Part shown: piece by piece, positions 15,540-24,240 of the stretch
Layout: every line of letters begins with the position of its first letter
Numbering within the stretch: the first letter of the stretch is position 1
Assembly (NCBI RefSeq): GCF_050632745.1
Contig: NZ_JBODSD010000002.1
Location: 558,001 to 622,000 of the forward strand
Reading direction: 5' to 3'
Length of the DNA: 64,000 nt
Source of the DNA: Mumia sp050632745
GTDB lineage: Bacteria; Actinomycetota; Actinomycetes; Propionibacteriales; Nocardioidaceae
The notes under the pieces: model-generated
Told to the model about the DNA's origin: nothing
Seen by the model: the letters and a program-made list of their open reading frames with translations, nothing else
Databases searched by the model: none
Made by a program: the position numbers and the translations under genes

Positions 15540-17105
15540 TCACTCCCACTCGATCGTGCCGGGCGGCTTGCTGGTGATGTCGACGACGACACGGTTGACC
15601 TCGCGCACCTCGTTGGTGATGCGGGTCGAGATGCGCTCGAGGAGCTCGTACGGGAGGCGGCTCCAGTCGGCCGTCATGGCGTCCTCGCTGCTGACCGGAC
15701 GCAGCACGACCGGGTGGCCGTAGGTGCGACCGTCGCCCTGGACCCCGACCGACCGCACGTCGGCGAGCAGCACGACCGGGAACTGCCAGACGTCGCGGTC
15801 GAGACCGGCCGCGGTCAGCTCCTCGCGGGCGATCGCGTCGGCCTCGCGGACGATCTCGAGGCGCTCGAAGTCGACCGCGCCGACGATGCGGATCGCCAGC
15901 CCCGGTCCGGGGAACGGGTGGCGCCACACCATCGCCGCCGGGAGTCCGAGCTGCTCGCCGACCTGGCGGACCTCGTCCTTGAAGAGCGTGCGCAGCGGCT
16001 CGATCAGGCTGAACTCGAGGTCCTCGGGGAGTCCGCCCACGTTGTGGTGGCTCTTGATGTTGGCCGCGCCCTCGCCGCCGCCGGACTCGACCACGTCCGG
16101 GTAGAGCGTGCCCTGGACGAGGAACTTGACCGGTGCTCCGGGCGTCTCCAGGATCTCGCGCTCGGCCGCCTCGAAGGTGCGGATGAACTCGCGCCCGATG
16201 ATCTTGCGCTTCTCCTCCGGGTCGGTGACGCCCGCGAGGTGGCCGAGGAACTGCTCGCTGGCGTCGACGACCTTGAGGTTGACGTCGGTGGCAGCCACGT
16301 AGTCGCGGACCACCTGGTCGCGCTCCCCCTTGCGCAGCAGCCCGTGGTCGACGAAGACGCACGTGAGCTGGTCGCCGATCGCGCGCTGCACGAGCGCGGC
16401 CGCGACGGAGGAGTCGACACCGCCGGACAGGGCGCAGATCACGCGGGCGTCGCCCACGGTCTCGCGGATCCGGTCGACCTGCTCGTCGACGATGTTGACC
16501 ATCGTCCAGGTCTGACGGCAGCCGGCGATCTCGACGAGGAACCGCTCGAGGACCTGCTGGCCGTGCTCGCTGTGCAGGACCTCGGGGTGCCACTGGACCC
16601 CGGCCAGCCCGCGCTCGACGTCCTCGAACGCGGCGACCGTGGCACGCGGCGAGGAGGCGGTGACGGAGAATCCCTCGGGCGCGATCGTGACCTCGTCGCC
16701 GTGCGACATCCAGGCCCGCAGGCTGTCCGGGAGCCCGGCCAGGAGCACGCCGTGCTCGCCGACCGCGACGTCCGTACGGCCGTACTCGCGCTGACCGGTG
16801 TTGGCGACCGTGCCGCCGAGGACCTGGGCCATCGCCTGGAACCCGTAGCAGATGCCGAAGACCGGGGTCTGCTGCGCGAACAGCGCCGGGTCGAGCCGCG
16901 GCGCCCCGTCCTCGTACACCGACGAGGGGCCGCCCGACAGGATCACGGCCTTCGGGTTCTTCGCGAGCATCTCCTCGACCGGCATCGTGTGCGGCACGAT
17001 CTCGGAGTAGACCTTGGCCTCGCGGACGCGGCGGGCGATGAGCTGCGCGTACTGCGCTCCGAAGTCGACGACGAGGACCAGGTCGTGGTCAGGAATCTCG
17101 GTCAC
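15540..17105 (-). CDS. guaA: GMP synthase (glutamine-hydrolysing)
   Basis: This 521-residue enzyme makes GMP from XMP, ATP and glutamine, the last step of guanine nucleotide synthesis. The class I glutamine amidotransferase domain (1-200) shows the nucleophile elbow GICYGFQAM and the WHPE His. The ATP pyrophosphatase domain has the P-loop ALSGGVDSSVAAALV, and the C-terminal dimerisation domain ends KPPGTIEWE. guaB and guaB3 lie 7 kb away on the same strand, as in other actinobacteria. Confidence 0.98.
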   Translation of the reverse strand: MTEIPDHDLVLVVDFGAQYAQLIARRVREAKVYSEIVPHTMPVEEMLAKNPKAVILSGGPSSVYEDGAPRLDPALFAQQTPVFGICYGFQAMAQVLGGTVANTGQREYGRTDVAVGEHGVLLAGLPDSLRAWMSHGDEVTIAPEGFSVTASSPRATVAAFEDVERGLAGVQWHPEVLHSEHGQQVLERFLVEIAGCRQTWTMVNIVDEQVDRIRETVGDARVICALSGGVDSSVAAALVQRAIGDQLTCVFVDHGLLRKGERDQVVRDYVAATDVNLKVVDASEQFLGHLAGVTDPEEKRKIIGREFIRTFEAAEREILETPGAPVKFLVQGTLYPDVVESGGGEGAANIKSHHNVGGLPEDLEFSLIEPLRTLFKDEVRQVGEQLGLPAAMVWRHPFPGPGLAIRIVGAVDFERLEIVREADAIAREELTAAGLDRDVWQFPVVLLADVRSVGVQGDGRTYGHPVVLRPVSSEDAMTADWSRLPYELLERISTRITNEVREVNRVVVDITSKPPGTIEWE

Positions 17106-17143
17106 GCCCCGATCCTATCGAGCCGCCGTCGCCGCCCCGAGAC

Positions 17144-17268
17144 CCGCAGCAGATGGTCGAGTAGCCCGCAGCAGGTGGTCGAGTAGCCCGGAGCGCTAGC
17201 GGAGGCGTATCGAGACCCCGAGCAGGTGGTCGAGTAGCCCGGAGCGCCAGCGGAGGCGTATCGAGACC
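17144..17268. repeat. Left array of imperfect palindromic repeats beside the GIY-YIG gene
   Basis: Two 44-bp units (17174-17217 and 17225-17268, period 51) differ by a single base. A truncated copy precedes them at 17144-17166. Each unit starts GGTGGTCGAGTAGCCCGGAG, has the palindromic centre GCTAGC (GCCAGC in the second) and ends GCGTATCGAGACC, so its two ends are loosely complementary. The units run in the opposite orientation to the array on the other side of the gene. Confidence 0.9.
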
Positions 17269-17280
17269 CGGCACCCCGCG

Positions 17281-17292
17281 CCCTGTGGACAG
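17281..17292. promoter_or_regulatory. CTGTGGACAG motif upstream of the GIY-YIG gene
   Basis: A near-palindromic CTGTGGACAG within ccctgtggacag lies 40 nt before the ATG. Its complement CTGTCCACAG is one base from the actinobacterial DnaA-box consensus TTGTCCACA. A matching site precedes the unrelated DUF559 nuclease gene at a similar distance. Its function is unknown. Confidence 0.4.
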
Positions 17293-17331
17293 CCGCGGCG
17301 GCTGTCGTACCCGAGACGCCACACTCTCGGC

Positions 17332-17625
17332 ATGGCTTGGATGTACATCCTCGAGTGCGCCGACGGGAGCTACTACGTCGGGAGCACCCGCGACATCGAC
17401 CGTCGGCTCAAGCAGCACAGCGACGGCGAGGGTGCGGCCTACACGAGGCGACGATTGCCCGTCGCGTTGGTGTACGCCGCGGAGTTCGAGAGTGTCGACG
17501 AGGCGTTCTGGTGGGAGAAGCGCGTGCAGCGATGGTCGCGGGCCAAGCGTGAAGCCCTGATCCGCGGTGACTACGCCGCGCTTCCGGCGCTCGCAAAGAA
17601 GGACTGGTCGCGCAGGAAGGCGTGA
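17332..17625 (+). CDS. Small GIY-YIG endonuclease-domain protein
   Basis: A 97-residue single-domain protein. It has the GIY-YIG core as YILECADG and YYVGST, the Arg helix DIDRRLKQH and the catalytic Glu in AFWWEKRVQRW. All elements needed for nuclease activity seem to be present, but there is no DNA-binding domain. It lies between choD and guaA in the opposite orientation to both, and inverted copies of one palindromic repeat family flank it. This suggests insertion of a gene-plus-repeat unit into a conserved core region. It may cut DNA structures such as the palindromes; that is inference. UPF0213/YhbQ-type proteins are the closest known relatives. Confidence 0.9.
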   Translation: MAWMYILECADGSYYVGSTRDIDRRLKQHSDGEGAAYTRRRLPVALVYAAEFESVDEAFWWEKRVQRWSRAKREALIRGDYAALPALAKKDWSRRKA

Positions 17626-17640
17626 GGCCCGGTCGCCCTC

Positions 17641-17735
17641 CGGGTCTCGATTCGCCCTCCGGGTCTCGATACGCCCTCCGGGTCTCGATACGCCCTCCGG
17701 GTCTCGATACGCCCTCCGGGTCTCGATACGCCCTC
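17641..17735. repeat. Five tandem 19-bp copies of one end of the palindromic repeat
   Basis: The unit CGGGTCTCGATACGCCCTC is repeated five times without gaps; only the first copy has a mismatch. The unit equals the TCGATACGCC end of the 44-bp palindromic element, and the last copy runs straight into a full element. It starts 16 nt after the GIY-YIG stop codon. This looks like local expansion of a half-element. Confidence 0.92.
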
Positions 17736-17862
17736 CGCTAGCGCTCCGGGCTACTCGACCATCTGCTGTGGGTCTCGATACGCCCTCCGCTAGCGCTCCG
17801 GGCTACTCGACCACCTGCTGCGGGCTACTCGACCACCGGCTTCGGGCTACTCGACCACCTGG
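17719..17862. repeat. Right array of palindromic repeats, inverted relative to the left array
   Basis: Two complete units (from 17719 and from 17770, period 51) read GGTCTCGATACGCCCTCCG, then the GCTAGCG centre, then GGGCTACTCGACCA. Two truncated copies of the GGGCTACTCGACCACC end follow (from 17822 and from 17845). This is the reverse complement of the left-hand units apart from one extra base in the CCCTCC run. The array ends just before the oxidoreductase stop codon. Confidence 0.9.
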
Positions 17863-17877
17863 TGTGGGCTCCGGGGG

Positions 17878-19599
17878 TCAGCTGACGCCGACGATCGGGA
17901 GGCGCAGGGCGGCGGGGGCGTCGGCGGGCACGACGGGGTTCTTCGGTGCCACCGCGGGGAGGCGCGCGTACGCCTCCCCCGTCGCCGGCCGCGTGTCCTC
18001 CTCGCCCTTGTTGGGCCAGAACGCCATCGCCCGCTCCGCCTGGGCGGTGATCGTCAGCGACGGGTTGACCCCGAGGTTCGCCGAGATCGCCGCACCGTCG
18101 ACGACGTGGAGACCGTCGTGGCCGTAGAGCCGGTGGTACGGGTCGATCACGCCGGTGCTCGGCGAGTCGCCGATCGCGCACCCGCCGATGAAGTGGGCGG
18201 TGAGCGGGATGTTGAACGGCTCGCCGATCGTGCCTCCGGGCCAGCCGTCGACCTTCTCGGCCGTCCGCCGCACGGCCTCGTTGGCCTTCGGGATCCACGA
18301 CGGGTTGGGCTCGCCCTGGCCCTGCTCCGAGGTCAGCCGCAGGCGTCCGGTCAGCCGGCTGCGCTTCATCGACGTCGTGATCGAGTTGTCCACCGACTGC
18401 ATGACGAGCAGGATGATGACCCGCTCTGACCAGTGCTTGAGGTCGTACAGCTCACGCACGTTGCCCTTCTGCGCCCACAGCTCCTTGAGCCACGACTGCC
18501 AGCGCGGCCGGGGCCCGTCCCCGTCGGTGAGCACGGTCTGGAGCAGCGACATCGCGTTGGAGCCCTTGCCGTAGCGGACCGGCTCGATGTGCGTGACCTC
18601 GTCGGGGTGGAACGACGACGTGATCGCGACGCCCTTCGAGTAGTCGACGTCGCGGTTGCCGGCGATCGCGCCGAGCAGCGACTCGGAGTTGGTGCGGGTG
18701 AGGACGCCGAGGCGGGACGAGATCCGCGGGAGGACCCCGCGGGTGCGCATCCGGTGCAGCAGCTTCTGCGTGCCGAGCGACCCTGCCGCGAACACGACCT
18801 GGTCGGCGGTGAAGCGCCGCGCGACCTTGCGCCGACGATCCGTACGCCGGGTGTCGACGACGTAGCCGCCGCCCGGCAGCGGGCTGACGGACGTGACGGT
18901 GGTCAGCTCGTGGACGCGCGCACCCGCCTGCTCGGCGAGGTAGAGGTAGTTCTTGACCAAGGTGTTCTTGGCGTTGTGGCGGCAGCCCGTCATGCACTCG
19001 CCGCAGTCGGTGCACCCGGCACGCTCGGGCCCCGCGCCCCCGAAGAACGGGTCGGCGACCGTCTCCCCCGGGCCGCCGAAGAAGACCCCGACAGGCGTGG
19101 GGTGGAACGTGTCGCCGACGCCCATGTCCTCGGCGACCTCGCGCATCACCTCGTCGGCGGGCGAGACCGTCGGGTACGTGGTCACGCCCAGCATCCGCTT
19201 GGCCTGGTCGTAGTACGGCGCGAGCTCCGCCTTCCAGTCGGTGATGTGGCCCCACGCCCGGTCGCGGTAGAACGGCTCGAGCGGCTCGTAGAGGGTGTTG
19301 GCGTACACCAGCGACCCACCGCCGACCCCGGCGCCGGACAGGATCATGACGTCCTTGAGGACGTTGATCCGCTGGATGCCGTAGCAGCCGGCCTCGGGCG
19401 CGAACAGGTAGCGCTTGAGGTCCCACGAGTTCTTCGCGAAGTCCTCGTCACGGAAGCGCGCGCCGGCCTCGAGCACGCCGACCCGGTAGCCCTTCTCGGT
19501 CAGTCGGAGCGCGGTCACGCTGCCCCCAAACCCGGAGCCGATGACCAGGACGTCGTAGTGGGTGGGCGCCGTGCGGGGCGGCGCGGTGCTGCTCGCCAT
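17878..19599 (-). CDS. GMC-family FAD oxidoreductase (ChoD-like)
   Basis: A 573-residue flavoprotein. The FAD-binding motif GSGFGGS is at 21-27, the GMC signature region around LSGAGVGGGSLVYAN and a C-terminal active-site block HFIGGCAIGDSP. A four-Cys cluster C196-C199-C202-C206 (CTDCGECMTGC) resembles an Fe-S ligand set. The family includes mycobacterial ChoD (annotated cholesterol oxidase), whose gene lies in the same place beside guaB and guaB3. The true substrate here is uncertain; an alcohol or sterol is plausible. It starts 1 nt after the dehydrogenase gene stop, so the two are co-transcribed. Confidence 0.9.
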   Translation of the reverse strand: MASSTAPPRTAPTHYDVLVIGSGFGGSVTALRLTEKGYRVGVLEAGARFRDEDFAKNSWDLKRYLFAPEAGCYGIQRINVLKDVMILSGAGVGGGSLVYANTLYEPLEPFYRDRAWGHITDWKAELAPYYDQAKRMLGVTTYPTVSPADEVMREVAEDMGVGDTFHPTPVGVFFGGPGETVADPFFGGAGPERAGCTDCGECMTGCRHNAKNTLVKNYLYLAEQAGARVHELTTVTSVSPLPGGGYVVDTRRTDRRRKVARRFTADQVVFAAGSLGTQKLLHRMRTRGVLPRISSRLGVLTRTNSESLLGAIAGNRDVDYSKGVAITSSFHPDEVTHIEPVRYGKGSNAMSLLQTVLTDGDGPRPRWQSWLKELWAQKGNVRELYDLKHWSERVIILLVMQSVDNSITTSMKRSRLTGRLRLTSEQGQGEPNPSWIPKANEAVRRTAEKVDGWPGGTIGEPFNIPLTAHFIGGCAIGDSPSTGVIDPYHRLYGHDGLHVVDGAAISANLGVNPSLTITAQAERAMAFWPNKGEEDTRPATGEAYARLPAVAPKNPVVPADAPAALRLPIVGVS

Positions 19600-19600
19600 G

Positions 19601-21217
19601 TCAGGCCCTGCCGCTCTTCTTGAGGACGCGCAGCGCCGCGGTGACTGCCTTCTGGTACGCCGCGTCGCTCACGAACCGTGGTGCGGTCAACGGCAGCAGC
19701 CGCTGGTTGGCGACCGACTGGGTCTCGGTGTAGCGGAGGATGCCCTCGGCACCGTGGCGGCGTCCGGTGCCCGACTCGCGCATCCCGCCCATGGGTGCGT
19801 CGATCGTCCCGAAGGTCGCGGCGAAGCCCTCGTTGATGTTGACCGTGCCGGCCTTGATGTGGCGGGCGATCTCCCGGCCACGGGCGACGTCACGGGTGTA
19901 GACGGCGGCGTTGAGGCCGTACGACCCGGCGTTGGCGCGGTCGATCGCCTCGCTCTCGCTGCCGAACCGGTAGAGCGACACGACCGGCCCGAAGGTCTCC
20001 TCCGCGAAGCACTCCATCGTGGGGCTGACGCCCTCGAGCAGGGTGGGCTCGAAGAAGTACGGCCCCACGTCGGGCCGCGGGCTGCCGCCCGTGAGCACCT
20101 TCGCCCCCTTGGCGACGGCGTCGGCCACGTGGGCCGTCACGGTGTCGAGCTGGCGCTGCGACACGAGCGACCCCATGTCACCGTCGTACGCCAGGGACGC
20201 CGACAGCCGCATGCGCTCGACGCGCTTGACGAGCTTGCTGACGAAGCGGTCGTAGATCGCGTCCGCGACGAACAGCCGCTCGACCGACACGCAGAGCTGC
20301 CCGGCCGACGAGAAGCAGGCACGGACCGCCCCCTCGACGGCACGGTCCACGTTGGCGTCGGCGAGGACCAGCATCGGGTTCTTGCCACCGAGCTCCAGCG
20401 AGCAGGAGACGAGCCGTTCGGCGGCCTGCGCCGCGACCCGGCGGCCCGTGGCGGTGGAGCCCGTGAAGCAGACGTAGTCCGCACGGTCGATGATCGCGCC
20501 GCCGATGAGCGGCCCCGGACCGTTCACGAGCTGCCAGAGGCTCGCGGGGAAGCCCACCTCGCGGAACAGGTCGATCGCGGCCAGCGCCGACAGCGGCGTC
20601 TGGGCGTCGGGCTTGTGGACCACCGCGTTGCCGGCGGCGATCGCGGGGAGGCCGTCGGAGATCGCCAGCGTGAGCGGGTAGTTCCACGGGGAGATGATGC
20701 CGACGACGCCCTTGGGCACGCGGTTGATGCGCGCCTGGGTGAGCAGCGGGTAGACGCCCGGGACGCGACGCGTCTTGAGGCGCTTCTCGAGCGTCCGCCC
20801 GTAGTAGCGGGCGGTCAGGGCGACGTGGAGGACCTCGTCGAAGGCGTGCGCGCGCGCCTTGCCGGACTCCCACTGGACGAGGTCCATCAGGTCGTCGGCG
20901 TGGTCCAGCACGGCGTCGTGGAGGTCGAGCAGGAGCGCCGAGCGGTGCGACAGCTCGGTGCGCGCCCACATCTTCTGAGCGGTGCGGGCGGCGGCGAACG
21001 CGTCGTCGACGTCCCCGGTGTCGGAGAGCGGGAGCGTGGCGATCGGCTGCCCGGTGAAGGGCGCGTACGTCGTCTCGGTCTCGCCCGAGGTCGCCCGCAG
21101 TGCCGCGGTCAGCCGGCGGACGAGTGCGGGGTCGACGGCGAAGGAGGCCGACGGGTCGTGCTCGGGGTCGGCAGGAAGGGCACCGTGCGACGGAGCGCTG
21201 GAGTCGCGGCGTGACAT
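19601..21217 (-). CDS. gabD2: Succinate-semialdehyde dehydrogenase (NAD(P)+), GabD2-like
   Basis: A 538-residue aldehyde dehydrogenase with the substrate-side Glu in LELGGKNPM and the catalytic Cys in SSAGQLCVSVERLF. The GFTGS-type cofactor site appears as CFTGSTATGRR. Sequence style and length match the actinobacterial succinic-semialdehyde dehydrogenases (GabD2), which oxidise the semialdehyde to succinate. It is followed after 1 nt by the GMC oxidoreductase. Confidence 0.88.
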   Translation of the reverse strand: MSRRDSSAPSHGALPADPEHDPSASFAVDPALVRRLTAALRATSGETETTYAPFTGQPIATLPLSDTGDVDDAFAAARTAQKMWARTELSHRSALLLDLHDAVLDHADDLMDLVQWESGKARAHAFDEVLHVALTARYYGRTLEKRLKTRRVPGVYPLLTQARINRVPKGVVGIISPWNYPLTLAISDGLPAIAAGNAVVHKPDAQTPLSALAAIDLFREVGFPASLWQLVNGPGPLIGGAIIDRADYVCFTGSTATGRRVAAQAAERLVSCSLELGGKNPMLVLADANVDRAVEGAVRACFSSAGQLCVSVERLFVADAIYDRFVSKLVKRVERMRLSASLAYDGDMGSLVSQRQLDTVTAHVADAVAKGAKVLTGGSPRPDVGPYFFEPTLLEGVSPTMECFAEETFGPVVSLYRFGSESEAIDRANAGSYGLNAAVYTRDVARGREIARHIKAGTVNINEGFAATFGTIDAPMGGMRESGTGRRHGAEGILRYTETQSVANQRLLPLTAPRFVSDAAYQKAVTAALRVLKKSGRA

Positions 21218-21315
21218 GCCGTCACTGTAGAGGGGGTGTGACGCGATTGCTACCCTGCGGTAACGAATACGCCACAGCGGATGGCACGTTCACGACGTCG
21301 TACGGGCGGCGGCGC

Positions 21316-23025
21316 TCAGCGCTTGCCGAAGATCCGTTTGGCGACCTCGCGCGCGAACGTCCTGCTCGCCTCCCCCACCGCCCGGTCGAGGGGCGACATC
21401 CGGGTCGAGCGCGAACTGCTCCGCCGACGGCTCCTGGGCTTCGGCGCCTCGTCCCACCCCTCGGGATACATCTCCCCCGGCTGACCTCGGCGCGACTCCT
21501 TCGGCGGCGCCTCGGCAGTCGCCGCGGCCGTCTCCGCGGCACGCTCCGCCTCCCGCTGCGCGAGCACGCTCGCGGCGCCGCCGTCGGGGGCGGTCGCGGT
21601 CCCGTACGTGGCCTGGAGCGCCGATCCAGCGACCGCGGCCTGCATCGACTCGGCTGGCATCGGCTCCATCGACCCCTGGGGCGCGCGCACGCGGGTCCAC
21701 GCGACGGGCGACGGCGCGCCCTTCTCGTCCATCACCGTCACGATCGCCTCGCCGGTCGCGAGCTGCGTCAGCACCTCGGCGAGGTCGTACGAGGAGGTCG
21801 GGTACGTCGTGACGGTCGCCTTCAGCGCCTTCGCGTCGGCCGGCGTGTGCGCGCGCAGCTGGTGCTGGACCCTCGAGCCGAGCTGCGCGAGGACGTCCCC
21901 CGGCACGTCCTTCGGGGTCTGCGTCACGAAGAACACGCCGACACCGCGGGAGCGGATGAGCCGTACGGTCTGGACGACCGTGTCCAGGAAGTCGTCCGAG
22001 GCGTCCTTGAACAGCAGGTGCGCCTCGTCGAAGAAGAAGACGAGCTTGGGCTTTTCGGTGTCCCCGACCTCCGGCAGCGCCGAGAAGAGCCGGGTGAGGA
22101 GATGCATCAGGAAGGTCGAGAACAGCTCCGGCTTGTCGGCGACCCCGGGGACCTCCAGGAGCGAGACGACGCCCGTGCCGTCGTCGGCGGTGCGCAGGAA
22201 GTCGTCGACCGCGAACGACGGCTGCCCGAAGAAGCTGTCCGCTCCCGCGTCGGCGAACGCGATGAGCTCGCGCAGGATGACGCCGGCCGTGGCCTTCGAG
22301 AGCCCGCCGAGCTCCGCAAGGTCCGCCTTGCCCTCGGCGCTGGTGAGGTGCTGGACGACCGCGCGCAGGTCCTCGAGGGTCACCAGCCTCAGCTCGTGCT
22401 TGCGCGCGTAGTGGAAGACCAGCCCGAGGGACGACTCCTGGGTCTCGTTGAGGCCGAGCACCTTCGCGAGCAGCGTCGGACCGAACTCCTCGACCGTCGC
22501 ACGGACCGGCACGCCGACCCCCACCCCGCCGAGGCTGAAGAACTCGGTACGGCTGCCGGTCGGCACCCAGTCCTGGCCGATGCTGGCGCAGCGCGCGGTC
22601 AGCGCCTCGCTCGCGGTCCCGGGAACGGCGATGCCCGAGAGGTCGCCCTTGATGTCCGCGGCGAAGACGGGGACGCCCTGCGCCGCGATCTGCTCGGCGA
22701 GCACCTGAAGGGTCTTCGTCTTGCCCGTGCCGGTCGCGCCGGCGACGAGGCCGTGGCGGTTGAGCATGGCGAGCGGGATGCGGACCTGGGCCTCGGGACG
22801 CGCCTGCCCGCCGTCGACCAGGGCGCCGATCTGGAGCGCGGGGCCCGCGAACGCGTACGCCTCGGCGACCGTGGTCACGAGAGCGCTCGCGGGTACGTCG
22901 GTGGTCGCGGCCGCCGCGAGCTCGTCGGCCTTGCGACGGGCCTCGTCCGCACGCGCCTGCGCCTCGGCAGCGGCCTTCTCGGCTTCCTCCGCTGCCTTGC
23001 GGGCGTCCTCCGCCTCGTCGGTCAT
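21316..23025 (-). CDS. HerA-like ATPase (DUF853 family)
   Basis: A 569-residue protein. It begins with an Ala/Glu/Lys-rich coiled coil (about 1-45) and has Walker A GATGTGKTKT and Walker B LVFFFDEAHLLF. An Arg/Gln-rich motor core (VGVFFVTQTPKDVP) and a basic, disordered C-terminus (SRRRSSSRSTRM) follow. HerA/FtsK-type ATPases pump DNA or remodel complexes. The DUF853 subgroup (E. coli YjgR) has no firmly assigned role. The ATG at 23025 is preferred to an upstream TTG. It lies in line with guaB3, 70 nt away. Confidence 0.88.
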   Translation of the reverse strand: MTDEAEDARKAAEEAEKAAAEAQARADEARRKADELAAAATTDVPASALVTTVAEAYAFAGPALQIGALVDGGQARPEAQVRIPLAMLNRHGLVAGATGTGKTKTLQVLAEQIAAQGVPVFAADIKGDLSGIAVPGTASEALTARCASIGQDWVPTGSRTEFFSLGGVGVGVPVRATVEEFGPTLLAKVLGLNETQESSLGLVFHYARKHELRLVTLEDLRAVVQHLTSAEGKADLAELGGLSKATAGVILRELIAFADAGADSFFGQPSFAVDDFLRTADDGTGVVSLLEVPGVADKPELFSTFLMHLLTRLFSALPEVGDTEKPKLVFFFDEAHLLFKDASDDFLDTVVQTVRLIRSRGVGVFFVTQTPKDVPGDVLAQLGSRVQHQLRAHTPADAKALKATVTTYPTSSYDLAEVLTQLATGEAIVTVMDEKGAPSPVAWTRVRAPQGSMEPMPAESMQAAVAGSALQATYGTATAPDGGAASVLAQREAERAAETAAATAEAPPKESRRGQPGEMYPEGWDEAPKPRSRRRSSSRSTRMSPLDRAVGEASRTFAREVAKRIFGKR

Positions 23026-23094
23026 GCGCCCATCCAACCGCCGACACGACGGCCTGTCACGCCGAGTCCGCCGAGCACCGCCCGGAGGCGACGG

Positions 23095-24198
23095 CTACTG
23101 GACGACGACCTCGACGCGCTGGAACTCCTTGAGCTCGGTGTAGCCCGTGGTCGCCATCGCGCGGCGCAGCGCACCGACGAGGTTCATCGTGCCGTCAGGG
23201 ACCGTCGAAGGCCCGAACAGCACCGACTCGAACGAGCCGACGGTCCCGAGGTCGATCCGCTGACCGCGAGGGAGGTCGGAGTGCCACGCCTCGGCGCCCC
23301 AGTGGAAGCCGCGCCCTGGCGCCTCCTCGGCGCGGGCGAACGGTGACCCGACCATCACGGCGTCCGCCCCGCAGGCGATCGCCTTGGCGAGGTCGCCGCT
23401 GCGGCCGACCGAGCCGTCGGCGATGACGTGGACGTAGCGGCCGCCGGACTCGTCGAGGTAGTCGCGACGCGCCGCCGCGACGTCGGCGACCGCACTGGCC
23501 ATCGGGACGGCGACGCCGAGGACCTGGCGCGTGGTGTGCGCCGCGCCTCCGCCGAACCCGACCAGGACGCCCGCCGCGCCGGTCCGCATGAGGTGGAGCG
23601 CCGCCTGGTGGGTCGCGCAGCCGCCGACGATTACCGGGACGTCGAGCTCGTAGATGAACTCCTTGAGGTTCAGCGGCTCGGTCTGCCCGGAGACGTGCTC
23701 GGCGGACACCGTGGTGCCGCGGATGACGAAGAGGTCGACCCCGGAGTCGACGACGGTCTGCGCGAACTGCTTGGTGCGCTGCGGCGACAGCGCACCCGCG
23801 ACCGTCACCCCGGCGTCGCGGATCTGCTTGAGCCGCTCGTGGATGAGCTCGGCCTTGACGGGCTCGTCGTAGATCTTCTGCAGGCGGATCGTCGCCTCGC
23901 GCGGCTCGAGCCCGGCCACCTCCTCGAGGAGCGGGAGCGGGTCCTCGTAGCGCGTCCACAGGCCCTCGAGGTCGATGACGCCGAGGCCGCCGAGCTTGCC
24001 GAGCATGATGGCGGTCTCCGGCGACATCACCGAGTCCATCGGTGCCGCGACCACAGGGATCTCGAACCGGTAGGCGTCGATCTGCCAGGCGGTCGAGACC
24101 TCCTCCGGATCCCGGGTCCGGCGGCTGGGAACGATCGCGATGTCGTCGAACGCGTACGCCCTGCGGCCGCGCTTGGCGGCGCCGATCTCGATGTCCAT
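23095..24198 (-). CDS. guaB3: GuaB3-type IMP dehydrogenase-related protein
   Basis: This 367-residue TIM-barrel protein of the IMPDH/GMPR superfamily lacks CBS domains. It opens with IEIGAAKRGRRAYAFDDIAIVPSRRT, characteristic of the actinobacterial and cyanobacterial GuaB3 group (Rv3410c type). The phosphate-binding GGCATHQAALH and VHVIADGSVGRSGDLAKAIACG segments are present. Cyanobacterial GuaB3 has IMP dehydrogenase activity; for this one the activity is inferred. It follows guaB by 42 nt. Confidence 0.92.
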   Translation of the reverse strand: MDIEIGAAKRGRRAYAFDDIAIVPSRRTRDPEEVSTAWQIDAYRFEIPVVAAPMDSVMSPETAIMLGKLGGLGVIDLEGLWTRYEDPLPLLEEVAGLEPREATIRLQKIYDEPVKAELIHERLKQIRDAGVTVAGALSPQRTKQFAQTVVDSGVDLFVIRGTTVSAEHVSGQTEPLNLKEFIYELDVPVIVGGCATHQAALHLMRTGAAGVLVGFGGGAAHTTRQVLGVAVPMASAVADVAAARRDYLDESGGRYVHVIADGSVGRSGDLAKAIACGADAVMVGSPFARAEEAPGRGFHWGAEAWHSDLPRGQRIDLGTVGSFESVLFGPSTVPDGTMNLVGALRRAMATTGYTELKEFQRVEVVVQ

Positions 24199-24240
24199 GC
24201 CCCGAAGTCTAGTGAGCGCGCGCGGACACCGACGACGGCG

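Noticed and set aside
17641..17862. CRISPR array
   Set aside because: Repeats are directly adjacent or overlap with no unique spacers of constant length, and no cas gene is nearby.
17144..17862. Insertion sequence
   Set aside because: No transposase gene and no target-site duplication could be recognised; the only gene is the GIY-YIG nuclease.
17567..18127. Frame reading through the 19-bp repeats after the GIY-YIG gene
   Set aside because: Its sequence is mostly SRYALR-type repeats generated by the DNA repeat, and it then runs antisense into the oxidoreductase gene. It is not a credible protein.
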